Source: TC-15 sp034437275 (GTDB taxonomy: Bacteria > Chloroflexota > Anaerolineae > Aggregatilineales > Aggregatilineaceae). Taken from it: a DNA stretch of 35,991 nucleotides. A program made the translations under genes and the position numbers. Location of the stretch: assembly GCA_034437275.1 (NCBI GenBank), contig DAOTUD010000196.1:1-35991 (forward strand). The letters are read 5' to 3'. The notes below the pieces were generated by a model. It saw nothing but the letters and a program-made list of their open reading frames with translations, did no database searches and had not been told where the DNA came from. This document shows, one piece after another, positions 1 to 6,605 of this stretch (position 1 is the stretch's first letter; each line of letters opens with the position of its first letter).

Positions 1-129
1 CCGGGCGACAACGTCAACCTGGAAGTCGAACTGATCACGCCGGTGGCGCTGGAAAAGGGCGGCAAATTCGCGATCCGCGAAGGCGGCCTGACGGTTGGCG
101 CTGGCGTTATCACCGACATTCTGGAATAA
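1..129 (+). CDS. tuf: Elongation factor Tu, C-terminal end (partial)
   Basis: The window opens in frame inside a gene whose last 42 codons encode the end of EF-Tu domain 3, the GTPase that delivers aminoacyl-tRNA to the ribosome. The diagnostic stretch FAIREGG is followed by TVGAGVITDILE and a TAA stop. The family almost always reads GGRTVGAG here, but this copy reads GGLTVGAG, so Leu replaces the Arg equivalent to E. coli Arg381. The 5' part lies outside the window. The gene leads a translation/secretion cluster with rpmG, tRNA-Trp, secE and nusG, a common bacterial arrangement. Identity is secure; the effect of the Leu is unknown. Confidence 0.96.
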   Translation, partial: PGDNVNLEVELITPVALEKGGKFAIREGGLTVGAGVITDILE

Positions 130-143
130 TACGCGTATTGTGA

Positions 144-172
144 CGGGGCCGGTGCGCGTTGTACTGGCCCCG
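144..172 (+). other. Hairpin in the tuf-rpmG gap
   Basis: CGGGGCCGGT (144-153) pairs with ACTGGCCCCG (163-172) across a 9-nt loop, with one G-U pair. It sits 15 nt after the tuf stop and 20 nt before the rpmG start. No U-tract follows, so it is more likely a partial terminator, an mRNA 3'-end stabiliser or a processing site than a full intrinsic terminator. Confidence 0.6.
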
Positions 173-192
173 CTATTATGACAGGCTAGATC

Positions 193-360
193 ATGGCGAA
201 AAAGAAAGGTGTTCGGTTGGTAATTCATCTCGAATGCACCGAGTGCAGAGAGCGGAATTATACAACCATGAAAAATCGGCGCAACGATTCGCAGCGGTTG
301 GAATTGCAAAAATATTGCTCGCGCTGCCAGCGACATACGCCGCATCGAGAAACGAAGTAG
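193..360 (+). CDS. rpmG: 50S ribosomal protein L33
   Basis: A 55-residue basic protein starting MAKKKGVRLVI, the normal length for bacterial L33. It has two CxxC-type pairs (CTEC and CSRC), so this is the zinc-binding (C+) form, and it contains the family signature NYTTMKNRRND. L33 is a small protein of the large ribosomal subunit near the E site. It lies between tuf and tRNA-Trp and just ahead of secE-nusG, the usual neighbourhood of this gene. A longer reading frame on the same strand but out of phase (159-380) is only a shadow. Confidence is high from the sequence motif and context together. Confidence 0.95.
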   Translation: MAKKKGVRLVIHLECTECRERNYTTMKNRRNDSQRLELQKYCSRCQRHTPHRETK

Positions 361-395
361 GGATTTTGTGGGGGCTGTAGTGTGCCCCACGACAC

Positions 396-469
396 AGGGG
401 TGTAGCTCAATTTGGCAGAGCAACGGTCTCCAAAACCGTAGGCTGTGGGTTCGAGTCCTACCACCCCTG
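396..469 (+). tRNA. trnW: tRNA-Trp (anticodon CCA)
   Basis: A full cloverleaf can be folded. The acceptor AGGGGTG (396-402) pairs with CACCCCT (462-468), with discriminator G469. The D arm begins GCTC at 405. The anticodon stem ACGGT (423-427)/ACCGT (435-439) encloses the loop CTCCAAA, with anticodon CCA at 430-432. The T arm carries GGTTCGAGTCC. The 3' CCA is not encoded, since CCT follows the discriminator, so it must be added after transcription. A tRNA-Trp between rpmG and secE is a known arrangement in several bacterial phyla. Confidence 0.97.
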
Positions 470-498
470 CCTGATTTTCTGACTTGCTCGCTACATTC

Positions 499-523
499 AG
501 ACACCGTCCCTGTGACGGTGTCT
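499..523 (+). other. Perfect 10-bp hairpin between tRNA-Trp and secE
   Basis: AGACACCGTC (499-508) and GACGGTGTCT (514-523) pair perfectly around a 5-nt loop. It starts 30 nt after the tRNA and ends 43 nt before secE. There is no U-run, so it may be an RNA processing or stability element that separates the tRNA precursor from the secE-nusG message, or a weak terminator. Confidence 0.6.
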
Positions 524-566
524 TAAGATATAGGCACTGTTCGATTATTTTGCCGAGGAGTATATA

Positions 567-1058
567 GTGGCACGCACACGCACGGACCCAGACGAAAACA
601 AGGAACAATCTCAACAAGAAGAGACTGCCGCTTCGGATAGTCGTCGCCGGCGTCGTAGCCGTCGCGAAAAGATCACCCCGAAACAGGAAACTGCCAACGA
701 GGTCGCGCGCAAGGATCGCCCGACGCCAAGTGCCCGCCAGGGTAAACCGCGCGGGGCCGGCTCGACCGGCCTGCTGAACCGCATTTGGGGGGTTCGGCAT
801 TTCGCGGCCTATTTGCGTGGGGTGAATTCGGAGTTACAGAAGGTGACCTGGCCTTCGCGCGAAGAAACCACGCGCCTGACGCTGATCGTGTTGGCCGTAA
901 CCGCGGCGTTTGCCATTGCGCTCGGATCGCTTGATGCGTTCTTTGGCTGGTGGTTTCGCCGGGCGTTTCATGGCGAAGATACGACGTTCATGCTGGTGGC
1001 CCTGGGGGTCGCGGCGGTCGTGGGCGGAACGTATACACTGTTTCGTAACCGCATTTAA
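567..1058 (+). CDS. secE: Preprotein translocase subunit SecE
   Basis: SecE is the essential small subunit that clamps SecY in the membrane channel. The GTG start at 567 follows GAGGAG (555-560) at good spacing. Residues 1 to about 72 form a highly charged, probably disordered extension with an Arg run near residues 26-33. The SecE core starts near residue 78, with the amphipathic helix and hallmark VNSELQKVTWPSREET, then a membrane helix (about 104-124). A second hydrophobic helix (about 140-158) follows, which the minimal one-helix SecE lacks. At 163 residues it is much longer than the common form of about 60-80. nusG follows after 65 nt, the near-universal secE-nusG pair. Confidence 0.94.
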   Translation: MARTRTDPDENKEQSQQEETAASDSRRRRRSRREKITPKQETANEVARKDRPTPSARQGKPRGAGSTGLLNRIWGVRHFAAYLRGVNSELQKVTWPSREETTRLTLIVLAVTAAFAIALGSLDAFFGWWFRRAFHGEDTTFMLVALGVAAVVGGTYTLFRNRI

Positions 1059-1123
1059 CCCATTAACGCGCGTTTGCCAGTATACGCTACGTCCGTTGGT
1101 TTAGGTGGAATAAGGGTGATTTG

Positions 1124-1822
1124 ATGAGTGACGAAAAATACAAGGACAACAACGAGGACGTAGATTTCGATCCCGAACCGGTTTACCTGGATAACGATGA
1201 TGACACGCCCCAACTGCCAAGTGAGCGTGGCGACGACCTGGGCGATATTGTGTCGGTGCTCAGCGAAGAACTCGAAAACGAGGATGCCGAGCTAGACAAA
1301 GAACGCCATTGGTACGTGGTGCATTGCTATTCCGGCCAGGAAAACAAGGTGCGCCATGCCATCGAGCAGCGTATCGAAACGATGGGGATGCAGGACAAAA
1401 TTTTCGATGTTGTGGTCCCCACCGAAGAAGAGATCGAGGTGCGCGAAGGCAAGCGCCGCACGATTGAGCGGCGGGTGTTCCCCGGCTATATTCTCGTCCA
1501 GATGGTGATGGACGAAGACTCGTGGTATGTCGTGCGCAATACGCCCGGTGTCACGGGGTTTGTGGGGATGGGCAATGAGCCGACGCCCCTTCGCCCGGAA
1601 GAAGTGTCGCAGATTATGCGGCGCATGGAAGCCGAAGCGCCCAAGATCAAGGTGACGTTCCGGCCTGGGCAGAAGGTGCGGATTATTGATGGCCCGTTCA
1701 ACGAATTCATCGGCACGGTCGGCGACATCGATATGGAAAAAGCGAAGGTGCGGGTGTTGGTGTCCTTCTTTGGCCGCGAGACTCCAGTCGAACTGGATTT
1801 TTTGCAAGTCGAGAAGGCCTGA
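1124..1822 (+). CDS. nusG: Transcription termination/antitermination factor NusG
   Basis: NusG binds RNA polymerase and couples it to the ribosome or Rho. The ATG at 1124 follows AAGGG at 1112-1116; a TTG one codon upstream is less likely. Residues 1 to about 60 are an acidic Asp/Glu-rich extension. The NGN domain begins near RHWYVVHCYSGQENKV and includes the conserved RRVFPGYILVQM and VRNTPGVTGFVG. The KOW domain (last 55 residues) has GQKVRIIDGPFNEFIGTV. The protein is 232 residues, longer than the typical 175-190 because of the acidic tail. It sits between secE and rplK as in most bacteria. Confidence 0.96.
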   Translation: MSDEKYKDNNEDVDFDPEPVYLDNDDDTPQLPSERGDDLGDIVSVLSEELENEDAELDKERHWYVVHCYSGQENKVRHAIEQRIETMGMQDKIFDVVVPTEEEIEVREGKRRTIERRVFPGYILVQMVMDEDSWYVVRNTPGVTGFVGMGNEPTPLRPEEVSQIMRRMEAEAPKIKVTFRPGQKVRIIDGPFNEFIGTVGDIDMEKAKVRVLVSFFGRETPVELDFLQVEKA

Positions 1823-1872
1823 GCGCCACACCGGCACGGTAGAGATGCAGTAGTTACAATGGATCGTGGAGC

Positions 1873-1893
1873 TGCCCCCTGCTTCGGGGGGCA
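1873..1893 (+). other. Hairpin in the nusG-rplK leader
   Basis: TGCCCCC (1873-1879) and GGGGGCA (1887-1893) form a 7-bp stem with a CTTCG-containing loop in the 98-nt gap before rplK. L11 operons are often controlled by L1 binding to a leader structure that resembles its rRNA site. Whether this hairpin is such a site cannot be decided by eye. Confidence 0.4.
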
Positions 1894-1920
1894 AGCACTG
1901 TAAGCAGAAGGACCAGAGAT

Positions 1921-2346
1921 ATGGCCAAGAAAGTCAAAGCAGTTGTCAAGCTCGAAATCCCGGCGGGTAAAGCCAACCCCGCGCCGCCGATTGGGCCGGC
2001 GTTGGCACAGCACGGGATCAACCTGATGGGGTTCTGCAAGGAATACAACGCCAAGACCAGCAACCGTATTGGCGATATCATTCCGGCGGAGATCACCATC
2101 TTTAGCGATGGCTCGTTCAAATTCATCTTGAAAAGCCCGCCTACCGCATTCTTGATCCGCCGGGCGGCAGGGCTGGAAAAGGGATCGGCGGAGCCGAACC
2201 GCGATAAGGTCGGCAGCATGACGCGCCAACAGGTGCAGGAGATCGCCGAACTCAAGATGAAGGACCTGAACGCCGTTGATGTCCAAGGCGCGATGCGCCA
2301 GATCGAAGGCACCGCCCGCAGTATGGGCGTGCTGATCGAAGGCTAA
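1921..2346 (+). CDS. rplK: 50S ribosomal protein L11
   Basis: A 141-residue protein, the exact family length. It has the N-terminal signature AKKVKAVVKLEIPAGKANPAPPIGPALAQHG split over residues 2-32, including the Pro-rich linker to which thiostrepton-class antibiotics bind at the rRNA interface. The C-terminal rRNA-binding domain ends GTARSMGVLIEG. L11 organises the GTPase-associated centre of the 50S subunit and is needed for stringent-response sensing. It is followed by rplA, the standard rplKA pair. Confidence 0.97.
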   Translation: MAKKVKAVVKLEIPAGKANPAPPIGPALAQHGINLMGFCKEYNAKTSNRIGDIIPAEITIFSDGSFKFILKSPPTAFLIRRAAGLEKGSAEPNRDKVGSMTRQQVQEIAELKMKDLNAVDVQGAMRQIEGTARSMGVLIEG

Positions 2347-2419
2347 ACACGTTCGTAAACGAAAGCAACGACACTGTGGGAGGGCGGTTGCCCGCTAGCA
2401 CCACCAAGGAGATTCATGC

Positions 2420-3133
2420 ATGTCACACGGAAAAAAATACCAGACGGCGATGGAAAAGCTCGACCGGACCGAGCAATATCCGCCGGAGGAAGCCATCAGA
2501 CTGGTGAAGGAAACTGCGCCTGCCAACTTCGACGAAACGGTCGAAGTGCACTTGCGTCTGGGCATCGATCCCCGGCACAGCGACCAGCAGATTCGTACCA
2601 CGGTGATCCTGCCGCACGGTCTGGGTAAGACGGTGCGCGTGCTCGTGTTTGCCGAGGGCGATGCCGCTCATGCCGCCCAGGAAGCCGGCGCAGATATTGT
2701 CGCCGATGACGACATTATCGCGAAGATTGCGAATGAAGGCTGGACCGAATTCGACGTGGCGCTGGCCGTGCCGGAGATGATGCGTAAGATCGGGCGTTTG
2801 GGGCGTGTCTTGGGGCGCAAAGGGCTGATGCCCAACCCGAAGGCTGGGACGCTGGTGCAGCCTGAGGATATCCCGCGCGCGATCGAAGAAGCCAAGGCTG
2901 GTCGTATCGAGTTCCGTAACGATAAGACGGGGAATGTGCATGTGCTGATCGGGAAAGTGAGCTTCTCTGAGGAGCAGCTTGTAGGCAACATGGCGACCAT
3001 CATGGACACAATCCGTCGCAACCGGCCCCCTGCTGCCAAAGGTGCCTTTGTGCGCCGGGCGGTGATCTGTTCGACGATGGGGCCTGGGGTACGTATGGAT
3101 CCGAATGCGACCCTGGCCATGACCCCCCAGTAG
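2420..3133 (+). CDS. rplA: 50S ribosomal protein L1
   Basis: A 237-residue L1, the stalk protein at the ribosomal E site and often an autorepressor of its own operon. The ATG at 2420 follows AAGGAGA (2407-2413); an ATG at 2416 in another frame is spurious. Visible signatures include HLRLGIDPRHSDQQIR, the hinge region, GRLGRVLGRKGLMPNPKAGT and IEFRNDKTGNVHVLIGK. A short potential hairpin (GGGC/GCCC at 2383-2394) precedes the ribosome binding site. A strong terminator follows, so this is the last gene of the cluster. rplJ and rplL, which often come next, are absent. Confidence 0.97.
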   Translation: MSHGKKYQTAMEKLDRTEQYPPEEAIRLVKETAPANFDETVEVHLRLGIDPRHSDQQIRTTVILPHGLGKTVRVLVFAEGDAAHAAQEAGADIVADDDIIAKIANEGWTEFDVALAVPEMMRKIGRLGRVLGRKGLMPNPKAGTLVQPEDIPRAIEEAKAGRIEFRNDKTGNVHVLIGKVSFSEEQLVGNMATIMDTIRRNRPPAAKGAFVRRAVICSTMGPGVRMDPNATLAMTPQ

Positions 3134-3162
3134 CACCTTTCTTGACCATCACACACGATCAG

Positions 3163-3198
3163 AACCGGGAAGCTGTTGGTGTCTTCCCGGTTTTTTTT
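3163..3198 (+). terminator. Intrinsic terminator after rplA
   Basis: AACCGGGAAG (3163-3172) and CTTCCCGGTT (3183-3192) form a perfect 10-bp stem with a 10-nt loop, running directly into eight T residues (3191-3198). It closes the ribosomal protein transcription unit 30 nt after the rplA stop. Confidence 0.95.
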
Positions 3199-3212
3199 GA
3201 CGGGAGGCTGGC

Positions 3213-3665
3213 ATGTCCGTAACGTTCAGGGTCGGAGATGCATTTGATGCCCCGCAGCAGGCGGTCGGCATTGGCATCAGCATGTCGGGCCAGGTGGGTA
3301 CGTCCGCGCTGGCCACGACGCTGCTGGATCGCTATCCCGTGTTCGTCAGCGACTACCGCCGGCGCGGACGAGCGGCAGCGCTTTCGCCGGGCGATATCTG
3401 GGTCTGGCGCGACGGCGATCCCTGGCTGGTGGGGCTGGTGGTGCGCGAAACGCCCCAGGGCGTGCCCCGGCTGCGCTACGTGGAGCAGGCGATGCTCAAC
3501 CTGGTGAAGAATTGGGAACGCGAAGGGCTGCGCAGCCTGGCGCTGGTGCAGTTCACACGGCATGATGCCGAATGGGCGGCCATCCGAACGATCATCCGCC
3601 AGTATTTAGCGCCGGTTGCGCTGCCGGTCGTCGTCTACGAGCACGCGCCGGCGGAAGGAACCTAA
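3213..3665 (+). CDS. Macrodomain-like protein, degenerate
   Basis: A 150-residue cytoplasmic protein starting 13 nt after a T-run, with GGGAGG upstream of the ATG. Its layout matches ADP-ribose-binding macrodomains of the Appr-1-P/DarG-like class: an N-terminal GDAFDAPQQAVGIGIS strand, a central SDYRRRGRAAALSPGDIWVW strand-turn, then an amphipathic helix (YVEQAMLNLVKNWEREG). The usual binding motifs are eroded. The Asn-containing VNxxG loop is replaced by GIGISMSGQVG, and the PxxGxGxGGL-W loop reads ALVQFTRHDAEW. It may therefore bind a different ligand or none. It converges on the next gene with stops overlapping by 4 nt. The function is unproven; the fold call rests on pattern memory. Confidence 0.55.
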   Translation: MSVTFRVGDAFDAPQQAVGIGISMSGQVGTSALATTLLDRYPVFVSDYRRRGRAAALSPGDIWVWRDGDPWLVGLVVRETPQGVPRLRYVEQAMLNLVKNWEREGLRSLALVQFTRHDAEWAAIRTIIRQYLAPVALPVVVYEHAPAEGT

Positions 3666-4327
3666 CCCCCGTCGGCGAGAGTGCTGGGGCATAATGTCCC
3701 GCCGTCGGCGGCCAGCCAGTCCGACAGGGTGGCGCTGCGCTGGTGGCCGGCGACCACGTCCTGCCAGATGCCGGTGCCCCACTGGTAGTAATATTGTGTT
3801 TGGCTGCCCCACCGGCTGCGATCGAATCCCCCGTTGTAGCAGGCCAGCGCCAACCCCACATCACCATTAAAATAATTCAGGCACCGGCGGAAGTGCTCCA
3901 TGCCACGCCGGACGTTGGTATCCGGTACAAACATGTTTTCGCCCATCGCGAAATTCTGCGGCATCACCTGCATGATCCCAGTTGCACCGACTCCGGAGAT
4001 GGCGTAGGGATCGCCGCACGACTCGATCTGCATGATGAGCGCGAAGATGTTCGGGTTGAGGTGATACTCGACCGCCCAGCGCAGGATATCCTCGCGCCAG
4101 CGCATCACCTCCGGGGCATAGAATGGGGCCAGCGCGGCGTTGGGGTTGGTCACCGTTTGCGGCAGCGAGTCGCCTGCCCCATCATCCAGCGGCCACAAGC
4201 CGGTCAGCAGCGACGGCTTGACCAGCCCGATCACGATCAACGCGACCAGCATCACTCCGGCGGCCATACTCAGCTGCGTTTGCCAGCGGTCGCGGCGCGT
4301 CCGTTTTTTGGCGCGTTTGGCGGGCAT
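3662..4327 (-). CDS. Membrane-anchored lytic transglycosylase (SLT domain)
   Basis: A 221-residue protein with a basic N-terminus, one membrane helix (about 20-36) and an extracellular SLT/goose-lysozyme-like domain from about residue 75. The catalytic Glu is E102 in MQIESCG. It is followed by GATGIMQVMPQ (114-123) and the late motif ALACYNGGF, all hallmarks of lytic transglycosylases that cleave peptidoglycan between MurNAc and GlcNAc. The ATG at 4327 is chosen because it begins 9 nt after the stop of the upstream protease gene; longer starts would overlap that gene. It is probably cotranscribed with the protease. The presence of a murein-cleaving enzyme implies that the organism makes peptidoglycan. 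Confidence 0.9.
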   Translation of the reverse strand: MPAKRAKKRTRRDRWQTQLSMAAGVMLVALIVIGLVKPSLLTGLWPLDDGAGDSLPQTVTNPNAALAPFYAPEVMRWREDILRWAVEYHLNPNIFALIMQIESCGDPYAISGVGATGIMQVMPQNFAMGENMFVPDTNVRRGMEHFRRCLNYFNGDVGLALACYNGGFDRSRWGSQTQYYYQWGTGIWQDVVAGHQRSATLSDWLAADGGTLCPSTLADGG

Positions 4328-4335
4328 CGTGCGCG

Positions 4336-5475
4336 TTACGGGCTGACGGCGCGCAGCGGGTTCGGCACGAACACCAGCACGAAAATCACCAGCGCCACAT
4401 AGCCGATCCACCGGCGGCGATCGTCGAGGGGGGTCACGGTGTTAAGTGGGACGGCATAGCTGCGCCCCAGGAAAAGCAGCAGCAAGGTCCAGATCACCCA
4501 GGCGGTGTTATACAGCGACAAGATCACGAACCCGCCCAACAGCGGCCAGTACAGACGCCTGGCTTGTTTCCCCAATAACGTGAAGATAACATGCCCGCCA
4601 TCCAACTGCCCCAACGGGATCAGGTTTAGCCCGGTAATGAACAACCCGGTCCAGCCGGCTTTGGCCAACTGGTTGATGAAGACGTCTTCGCTATCGGTCG
4701 GCAGCATCTCGCCGAAGATGGCGAACTTGGCCCCGGCGTACAGCAGCGAGTCGCCTTCGAGCAGGTAGTCTTCGTCGGGCAGCGGCTCGATGTCGGAGGT
4801 CGCCAGCCCGATGATCAGCACCGGGATCGCGACCACCAGGCCCGCCAGCGGCCCGGCAACCCCCACGTCAAACAACATCTTGCGATTGCGCATCGGCTCG
4901 CGCAGTTGGATAAACGCGCCGAGCGTGCCGAAAAAACTGAGTGGGAACGGGATGAAGTAGGGCAGCGTCACGTGGACGTTGTGATGCCGGGCGGCGAAAT
5001 AGTGGCCCAACTCGTGCGTGCCCAGGATCAGGATCATGCTCACCGCGTAGGGCAGGCCGCGCCATAGCTCGGCGCTGAACTCGGCCCCCACCCACAGCAG
5101 GCTGAGCACGGTCAGGCCCAGCAGCAGCGCATTCGGCCACCAGGGGCGCGGCTCCGGACGGATGCGCCCTTCCAGCGCCATGATCACGTGTTGTCCGTTT
5201 TCGTTGGTGGTGAGAATGGCGTGGTGATCCAGCTTTTCGAACTGCTCGTCGATTCGCTCGTAAGCCGTTTCGCTGTCGACCCGCAGGCGACCGGTATAAC
5301 TCACCGTAATGGTTGGGGCGGGATCATAGTCTTTGTGTTGAATTTCCAGCACGTCGGCAACGATGGATTCCATAGATTCCACCTCGCTTGAGATCGAATC
5401 CTGTACTGCTGGAGTCGCTGGCAATAATGGCACTGCGTCTTTGCCTGTTGCCAGGCTAGAAGGTTCATTTAACAT
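4336..5475 (-). CDS. Site-2 protease family (M50) intramembrane metalloprotease
   Basis: A 379-residue polytopic protein. A soluble N-terminal region (about 35-108) precedes the membrane part. The zinc-binding HELGH is at 154-158, and the third ligand motif is LDGGH at 291-295, preceded by NLIPLGQ. These are diagnostic of S2P/M50 proteases, and the conserved PFPLSFFGTLGAFI and DVGVAGPLAG stretches resemble the EGY-like subgroup. Such enzymes cut transmembrane substrates, for example anti-sigma factors; the substrate here is unknown. The start is supported by AGGA 7 nt upstream. The downstream lytic transglycosylase is probably in the same transcript. Confidence 0.9.
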   Translation of the reverse strand: MLNEPSSLATGKDAVPLLPATPAVQDSISSEVESMESIVADVLEIQHKDYDPAPTITVSYTGRLRVDSETAYERIDEQFEKLDHHAILTTNENGQHVIMALEGRIRPEPRPWWPNALLLGLTVLSLLWVGAEFSAELWRGLPYAVSMILILGTHELGHYFAARHHNVHVTLPYFIPFPLSFFGTLGAFIQLREPMRNRKMLFDVGVAGPLAGLVVAIPVLIIGLATSDIEPLPDEDYLLEGDSLLYAGAKFAIFGEMLPTDSEDVFINQLAKAGWTGLFITGLNLIPLGQLDGGHVIFTLLGKQARRLYWPLLGGFVILSLYNTAWVIWTLLLLFLGRSYAVPLNTVTPLDDRRRWIGYVALVIFVLVFVPNPLRAVSP

Positions 5476-5522
5476 GAATTATCCTGTTTTGGTTGCAATA
5501 CAACAGCTACTCTCACCATAAT

Positions 5523-6605
5523 TTATTCATTTTGGGGGATTAATGGCAACACTTCCCACTCGCCGGTCAGGCTGTCCAGCGCCAGGATGTTCCCCTCATG
5601 CATCCGGAGATACAGCGTGGCGACGCTGGCTTCCGGCGAGTCGGCCTGGTACATGCCATCGAAGGGAAGCTCGGGGGTAATGGCCCATTCCAGCCGTTCC
5701 TGGATGCGCGGATAGCTGCGCCAGACCAGGCCGAAGCCGCGAATCGGTTGGACCAGGTTGGGGGCCGGCGGAACCAGGCCGCCATCGCGTTCGGGCTGTC
5801 CTTCCTCGAATTCGTCCTCGTACTGCGCCCAGCGGGGGGATTGCCCGTCCTCAAAAATGACGTAGATGCGGTCCAGATTTTCCACCCAGATCATCCGCCC
5901 GCGCTCGAAGACCTGCTCAGCCTGGGTGGATGGCTGCGGCGGCCCGGCGGGGCACCCATCCAGATCGGATGGCGGATCGAAGAACCACAATTCGTCACAG
6001 CGCATCGGGATCAACAGCGGCTGCTCAACGGTGACGTCTCGGGTGGTGGCTTCGAGCAGGAAGCGCGCGACGTCGCCATCCTCGGCCCGGGTACGCACGG
6101 TAATTTCACCCGATGCGCTGACATCCCAGCGATGGATTTTTTCCCCATCAGCGTTCAGCCGGTAAATGTAGGCGTAATCCACGCCGCGCACGTCCCACAG
6201 CAGGGTTACATTTTCACCTGGGGTGGTGGAGGCCTCGTAGGTCGTGAAATAGGATATCTCCACGCCGGCCAGCGTCGGCACGCGGGTCGCGGTGTGGATC
6301 ATAGGGGCCGGCGAGAAGGTCGGGGCCAGCGGATCGGTCGGCGAGGGGCCGGCGGTGGGCGTCGTCGCCGGGCGTGTGACCGGGGCACGGGTGGCCGGGG
6401 CCAGCGTCGGGATGGTTGGCTGCGGGGTGGGGGCATCGGCCACGACCTGCTGCTCCGGGGTAATTGTCGGCGGCAGGGTGTGCGTGGGGGTGAGTGTTGG
6501 CGGGCTGAGCAACTGCTCGTTGCCGCCACAGCCGGCGGCCAACACGCTCACCGCCAGGATCGCGATCATCACCCGAGGCCGAAGTCTGCACGCTATCCCG
6601 ATCAT
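5523..6605 (-). CDS. Lipoprotein with Thr/Pro-rich linker and Ig-like region
   Basis: A 360-residue predicted lipoprotein. The N-terminal signal has lipobox LAAGC with Cys26, followed by a Thr/Pro-rich linker (about 35-95) typical of surface lipoproteins in Chloroflexota. A beta-rich segment (about 110-205) has the pattern of an Ig-like domain (TTPGENVTLLWDVRGVDYAYIYR). A C-terminal module (about 210-340) contains the repeated motif class FERGRMIWVENLDRIYVIFEDG, seen in many secreted Chloroflexota proteins without known function. The ATG overlaps the TGA of the upstream histidine kinase gene by one base, so the two are almost certainly cotranscribed. It may be a sensor partner, but nothing in the sequence proves that. 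Confidence 0.8.
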   Translation of the reverse strand: MIGIACRLRPRVMIAILAVSVLAAGCGGNEQLLSPPTLTPTHTLPPTITPEQQVVADAPTPQPTIPTLAPATRAPVTRPATTPTAGPSPTDPLAPTFSPAPMIHTATRVPTLAGVEISYFTTYEASTTPGENVTLLWDVRGVDYAYIYRLNADGEKIHRWDVSASGEITVRTRAEDGDVARFLLEATTRDVTVEQPLLIPMRCDELWFFDPPSDLDGCPAGPPQPSTQAEQVFERGRMIWVENLDRIYVIFEDGQSPRWAQYEDEFEEGQPERDGGLVPPAPNLVQPIRGFGLVWRSYPRIQERLEWAITPELPFDGMYQADSPEASVATLYLRMHEGNILALDSLTGEWEVLPLIPQNE

